64,000 nt of DNA from Rhynchospora pubera (taxonomy: Eukaryota; Streptophyta; Magnoliopsida; Poales; Cyperaceae). The notes beneath the pieces were generated by a model. It saw nothing but the letters and a program-made list of their open reading frames with translations, ran no database searches and was not told where the DNA came from. Shown in pieces: positions 59,029 to 64,000 of this stretch; the first letter of the stretch is position 1, and each line of letters opens with the position of its first letter. The translations under genes were made by a program, and so were the position numbers. The stretch spans positions 173,051,955 through 173,115,954 of the forward strand of contig CM051462.1 of NCBI GenBank assembly GCA_028095005.1. The letters run 5' to 3'.

Positions 59029-59797
59029 GCTCTGATTGGAACCGGAACTTTTAACACGAGAAATGAAAATGAAAATTACTTTTTTTTTCAAATCTACTAA
59101 AAAATTTTGATCCCCTTAATCATGTCCAATACCAAAAAAAATCGGCAAGAATTCATTTCGACTATTCGGTCTCGTCTTCTCCGCTATGGGGCTGTTTGGA
59201 TTCCCCAAAGAATTTGGGGAATTTCATCTTCCTACCATAAATTTATTATAAACAATCCAAACTCTTTACAAAGTTACACACTTCTCAATAAATTTATTCC
59301 TAGTAATTACAACTTCTCCAAATTCCCTAAATTCCTAAACGATCCAAACGGCCCTATGTGATTAACTCTCCCGAATTCCTCGGCGCTGTTCGCTCCATGA
59401 TCGCCAACCAAGACTAACAGTCAGATTTCTTTTGTTCTTTTTTCTTTTCTTTTCTTCTCTTTTCTTTTTATTTTCTTGCTCATCTCCGATTTCGATGAGA
59501 GTCTAATAGTGTTGCTGTTACGTAGGCATTTCGCATTTCGAAATGTATATTTACTTGTGTTTATAATTTGCTCGATGCAAGAAAATTTATATAAAAACAA
59601 CTCTTTCTAAAGATTAAGGCCTGACTAGAATTACTTTTTTTTTCCGCACACAATTTCATTTCATCAGAAATTTTTTTTATCAAAATGAACAGATTTGATT
59701 TTCATTTACTAGACCCAACGAAATACTGACAAATCAATTCTATTGAAATGAAAAAAAGAAAATGAAATCCCGTGCAAATAATATTTTGATCAAAGCC
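59029..59797. mobile_element. Possible Harbinger-like element related to the one at 224-15064
   Basis: The left end GGCTCTGATTGGAA, preceded by TAA, matches the left end of the 224-15064 element with one change. The right end ATTTTGATCAAAGCC (59783-59797) is an imperfect inverse. The bases before it (GAAATGAAATCCC-like near 59760) also occur near the right end at 15030. The right flank is TAT rather than TAA, so edges and target duplication remain uncertain. It contains a nested MITE at 59188-59354. Confidence 0.45.
59188..59354. mobile_element. 167-bp MITE, same family as 22244-22411, opposite orientation
   Basis: The ends are GGGGCTGTTTGGAT and, inverted, GGGCCGTTTGGATC, with TAT on both sides (59185-59187 and 59355-59357). 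In reverse complement the core matches the other copy (ATAAATTTATTG(A/G)(A/G)AAGTGTG, AACTTTGT.AAGAGTTTG, TTGTTTATAATAAATTT). Confidence 0.85.
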
Positions 59798-61127
59798 TAT
59801 TTTTTTTTTCAATAGTTAGCTTTGTTTTCCAAGTTAAAAGTCCAGAGAAAAAAACTAAAATTTTAGTAAAAGCTGACCATACAAACGGTGGAGATAAATG
59901 TCTACAATCTTTCTACTCAAAATTTTAACTGAAAAAAAATTAAACTTTAAAACCTAAAATTCAAAAAAAAAATATTACATAAATTACTACAACCACATAA
60001 TCCGACTCTTTTTTTATTTACATATTAACAAATGGTTATGTGGATTTAGGTTTTAAAAAGAACCAATAATAAAGATAAATGAAAATTACAGGGACTTCTA
60101 ACTAAAATGAAATGCTAGACGATAGATTACTCCAATCTATCTAAATAAAAAATAACTAATGAATAAACAAATAAAACAACTAACGAGAAATGACACCAAA
60201 ATTAACAGCGCAGATTTCAAACGATGAGGTCTTTTGATGAAAGAACAGGTCTAAAATTTTAAACAAAAAAAAATAAACAAATTTCGATAAAAAAAAAAGA
60301 TTCAAACGGTGTTTTCAAAGTATCATATGCTGTTGCGCTTCACGATAAAATTTTTTGTAGCTACAGTTCTTTTCAAAGTTCATCCATTATTAAACATCAA
60401 AGTATACCACGAGTACTACTTTTCAAATGTATTCGACTTACTTGCGAAGAGCGGCATTAATTTCCATGTTTGTTAATTTTGAATTAAAATTGTTTGCTCA
60501 TTTAGAATTTTTAAATTAAGAATATGTTTTCAAATATTATTATTGAATTGTAATTCTTAAAAGTAGAATAAACCACATTCTTTTGTTTGCAAAAATAATA
60601 ATAATAATACTTTACCGTCTTTCGTTAGTCAAAGATAAAAAATTCATTTCTTTCATTTAAACGTTCCCTCAAAGGAAACTAAAAGTGCGATGGTCTGCGA
60701 AGTTGCTAAAAAATAATAATTTTCTCGATTGAAGTTTCAACAAAATGACTTTGTAATTTCAAAACCTGGGAAGTTAATACGCTCGCATTTCGATAATTCT
60801 CTCGTTGAGATAAATTGAAGTTTCAACATAATCTTTCCGCTGTTACAACTTATAACTAGCGCAAAGGTCTATCAAACCCACCGTTCTCCGTCCTAACTAT
60901 TCATGTTAATTGACAAACACCTCCAACTCCATGCAACTAATATATACTTCACAAGCGCAAACCCATATAAAACACCCCATTTTTTAATAATGAAACTACA
61001 CACAGTAGCATCAAGCTTCCTAATCAAACAGAGGAAAGGGGTAAAAACTACAAAAAATAACCCCACCGCCATCCTTTCACAGCTCACTCCGGCATTTCAG
61101 CAAGCACCTTCGATGCAAGCACTGACA
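59798..61127. other. Intergenic, 3' side of the receptor kinase gene
   Basis: AT-rich, with an (AAT)n run near 60595-60610. No gene is recognised. The part nearest 61127 should contain the 3' untranslated region of the minus-strand kinase gene. Confidence 0.4.
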
Positions 61128-64000
61128 TCACGCTACACTACCATTGTCAGAAGCTTCTTCCAAGAAATAAGGCGAAAGATGTCCGTCCTTCTTCTCTGAT
61201 CTGGCTTTGCATTCGGCCCGTGCCTCTTGTAGCATTTTCACCACCCGGCGCATTGATGGCCGGTTAATTGGTAGGGAACTTGCACACAAAAGGCCAATGT
61301 GTAGCACTTTCATGATCTCCTCCTTGAATGCGAGATCAAGTTTTGTGTCAATTACATGGTCGACACCTTTTTGCTCCATGGTTGCAGAGACCCATTTCAC
61401 CAAGTCTTTTTCACCAAACTCAGGATCTACTGGTGGCTTGCCACTAACAAGTTCTAGAAGAACCACCCCAAAGCTGTATGTGTCGCTTTTCTCATTCACA
61501 CGAAGTGTATACGCATACTCTGAATAAAGAAAGCAAGGTTTAAGAAAGAGCCATAAATGTGAATTGAAAAGCTGATGAGGTCTAAATTGCCTATCTTTGG
61601 TCAAGACATGACTAGTAAGGGAGCACATCAGGATATGTTTTTGTGATGTCAATACACCAGCTTGTACTCCTAAATTAGATGTGTTTTGTTCTGTTGCCTA
61701 CCTTATATTTCCTTTAGTTCTCTGAATATGGTTAGGTCAGGTAATATGGCAAACCAGCAATTTCTTTAGTTTTATAAACCTAAAAACCAAACCAATCAAA
61801 GTTTTAATGGTAACTTGCAAAATTGGTATTATTACTTTTGCCTGTTTATATATTCTCAGCACAAGCCATTGACAAACCTGGAGCAATATAGCCACATGAA
61901 CCAGCAATGACGGACATAGAATTGGAGCCGTTCCCAATTGCCTCTACTACTTTTGCAACCCCAAAATCAGCAACTCTAGCCCCAAACTCAGCATCCAACA
62001 AAATATTATTTGACTTCACATCTCTATGCACAATGGGTGGTACACAATCATGGTGTAAGTATGACAGCCCCTCAGCAGAATCTAAAGCTATCTTGTACCT
62101 GGTTTGCCAATCCAAAACGCCTCCTTTGTTACTAAGCAATAAGTCCCCAAGACTACCATTAGGCATGTACTCGTAAACCAAAAGCTTGGATTCTTTGTGG
62201 ATGCAACAGCACCATAATTTGACTATGTTCTTGTGTCGAATTTTGCCTAATGTTGCAACCTCAGCTTCAAAAGCATCATCTATTAGTGATGCTTGGTTTA
62301 AACCATTACCTTCCTTTTTTACGGCACTGCAAAGCTTTTTCACAGCAACAATCTCTCCGTTGCTCAACACAGCCTTGTAGACCTTGCCAGAACCACCACT
62401 ACCAATCACATTATCCTCATCAAGACAATCAAGGATTTCATATTCGCTGAAACCCAATTTGTGGAATGAGGTTAAAGTCCATTTAGACTTATCAAACCCC
62501 CTTTTAGCCTTTGAGAATTTTTTATACCTCCAATAGAACCATGAAACGCCAATAATAAGCACAATTGCTGCGAATATGAAAATTGATCGCAGCATCCAGA
62601 CATAACCTGGTCGGTCTCGTGACCCAGCATTTGAATCCATGCACAGATCTGGTAAGTCCCCACAAAGCCCAGGGTTGCCCAAAAAGCTATCTCTGTATGC
62701 CTCAGTCGCAAATAAGCGAGGCAGTGGACCCGTTAACTTGTTGTTTGACAAATTCAACTGGTTCAGCTTGAGGTTTTGCAACTCGTTTGGTATCTGACCT
62801 GTTAAGAGATTCCCTGATAGATCAAGATAATTAAGCACAGGTAAAGCACCGAGCTCGGGTGGAATCCCTCCAGTGAAATCATTGTTTGCCAAATTGAGCT
62901 CACTTAGTTTAACCCAGGATTGAATACCTCGAAGCAACTCACCAGATAAGGCATTGTTATCCAGGTTTAACTGGCCGAGCTCAGCCAAGTTACCAAGTGT
63001 TGCTGGCAAGGGCCCACTTAGCTTATTGTTATCAGCTGAAATCTCATAAAGTTTAGACAGCGTACCAATTTCAGAAGGGATAGATCCAGTGAATTTATTG
63101 TCAGATATTACGAGCTTAGAGAGGTTCGCTGCACTGGAGATGACAGGTGAGATTCCACCAGAGAGAGAGTTGTTGGTTAACTCAAGGAGATATAGATGAG
63201 GTAAGCCCCAGAGCCCATCAGGTACTTCGCCGGTTAACTGATTGTTCTTCAGCCTGACACGTATCAGGCTGCGACACTTGGCAAGGCCTTGTGGCAATGG
63301 TCCAGTAAACATATTATCAATCAACAGAAGCTCCTCTAACACACCATGGTCGCATATGCTTGGTGGGATTTCACCAGTTAGTAAATTGTCTGACAGGTCG
63401 AGCCACGTTAAAGGTGCATTCTTGCCCAAGTTGGCCGGGAGAGTCCCATTTAGTTGGTTGGAAAAGAGTCTGATCTCGGTAAGAGTTGTGGATTGAGAAA
63501 CACGTGGTGGTATCGGACCAGTTAACCGGTTCGAGTAAATGTGAAGGCTTTCCAATAGAGGTATGTCAAAAATGTCGTCAGGTAGAGGTCCTTCAAGCTG
63601 GTTCATGGAGAGGTCAATCTGGCGAAGAGATGTGAGCTTGGACAGACCCGAAGGGATTGACCCAGTAAGAGAATTGTTATAGAGCTCAATTTGAATCACA
63701 TTTGAGAGTCCAGAGAGAGTAGCAGGAATTGTACCGGTAAGGTGATTCGTCGAGAGGTCAAAATCAGTGAGGTTAGTCAGAAGACCCAGAGAAGGCGGTA
63801 TTGGGCCGTTCAAGTTGCAATTAGCTAGCCATAGCACTTCCAAAGAAGAAAGCTTGGAGAGGGAAGCCGGTACAGGTCCCGGCGTGAAGAGATTATATGA
63901 AAGATTCAGCTGCCGAAGCGTCGAGAGATCGCCGAGAAATGCCGGCACTGTACCAGTGAGAAGGTTGTTGACCAAGGAGAGCCGTTGGATCTTGGGGAAT
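61128..64000 (-). CDS. HSL1: HAESA-like (HSL1-type) leucine-rich-repeat receptor kinase, 5' end outside the window
   Basis: Exon 1 enters at the right edge and runs to 61878. Exon 2 is 61519-61128 with the stop. The 358-bp intron (61520-61877) starts GTTTGT and ends TTATTCAG, joining CCA-G to AG-TAT so that the protein reads GYIAP-EYAYTLRVNEKSD. About 18 leucine-rich repeats are visible, then a transmembrane helix (SIFIFAAIVLIIGVSWFYW). The kinase domain has the glycine loop IGSGGSGKVY, the catalytic lysine in VAVKK, the HRDVKSNN loop (an RD kinase) and DFG. The C-terminal stretch LPINRPSMRRVVKMLQEA matches the HAESA/HSL1 group closely, a family of plasma-membrane receptors for IDA-type or CLE-type peptides controlling abscission and development. 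No lesion is seen. The signal peptide and first repeats lie beyond 64000. HSL1 rather than HAESA is a judgement from the kinase sequence. Confidence 0.93.
61520..61877 (-). other. Intron in the kinase domain of the receptor gene
   Basis: 358 bp, GT...AG on the minus strand, placed between the glycine loop/HRD/DFG part and the APE-motif part of the kinase domain. Frames crossing it (for example GLSMACAEN) are unspliced read-through. Confidence 0.9.

Noticed and set aside
61520..61652. Apparent start of a separate 174-codon kinase-like gene at 61652
   Set aside because: The part before 61519 is intron. The remainder is exon 2 of the same receptor kinase gene.
61846..61877. Read-through end of the kinase first exon (GLSMACAEN)
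   Set aside because: These codons lie past a clear splice donor. The spliced product continues as EYAYTLRV, which restores the conserved kinase motif.

Overview
The window is nuclear DNA of a flowering plant, almost certainly a eudicot. The evidence is spliced plant genes with GT-AG introns, LTR elements primed by initiator-Met tRNA, plant-type hAT, Mutator-like and Harbinger-like elements, a plastid-DNA insertion and a large AT-rich satellite. The species cannot be named from sequence alone. No microbial-style system (operon, CRISPR, phage) is present. Most of the 64 kb is transposable or satellite DNA, and only three protein-coding genes are well supported, all on the minus strand.

Region 1 (1-16.8 kb) is a nest of transposons. 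A Harbinger-like element with TAA target duplications (224-15064) carries a decayed gene fragment and has been split by two LTR retrotransposons. One is 9.7 kb (788-10493, target duplication GCTCA) with a ruined Copia pol. The other is 2.4 kb (12188-14569, target duplication CGTTT) with 175-bp LTRs and no coding capacity. The 3' end of the host element was then copied as an identical 345-bp tandem duplication.

Region 2 (16.8-21.9 kb) is a young Ty1/Copia element (target duplication GTGTC). Its gag-pol is complete except for one frameshift between integrase and reverse transcriptase.

Region 3 (22.0-26.3 kb) is a diverged segmental duplication. Copy A holds two MITEs that copy B lacks, and copy B holds a 2.2-kb hAT element that copy A lacks, so each copy supplies empty sites for the other. 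Copy B ends next to a single-exon fasciclin-like arabinogalactan protein gene (26568-27332).

Region 4 (27.3-35.7 kb) holds a two-exon DUF1685 gene (31617-32693), several short tandem-repeat blocks and MITE-like elements.

Region 5 (about 35.7-53.0 kb) is a 17-kb satellite array with a unit of about 172 bp. It contains local three-monomer higher-order repeats of about 516 bp and two insertions with 9-bp target duplications: a 386-bp MITE and a 1.4-kb foldback Mutator-like element whose terminal repeats contain 45-bp palindromes.

Region 6 (53-61 kb) holds MITEs, a nuclear copy of plastid ndhB sequence, a duplicated exon-like segment and a possible unidentified or decayed gene (56.5-58.0 kb). 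Region 7 (61.1-64.0 kb) is the 3' part of a HAESA-like leucine-rich-repeat receptor kinase gene that runs off the right edge. The three genes show no sign of working together. Two encode surface-type proteins (a wall/plasma-membrane FLA and a receptor kinase) and one is of unknown function.
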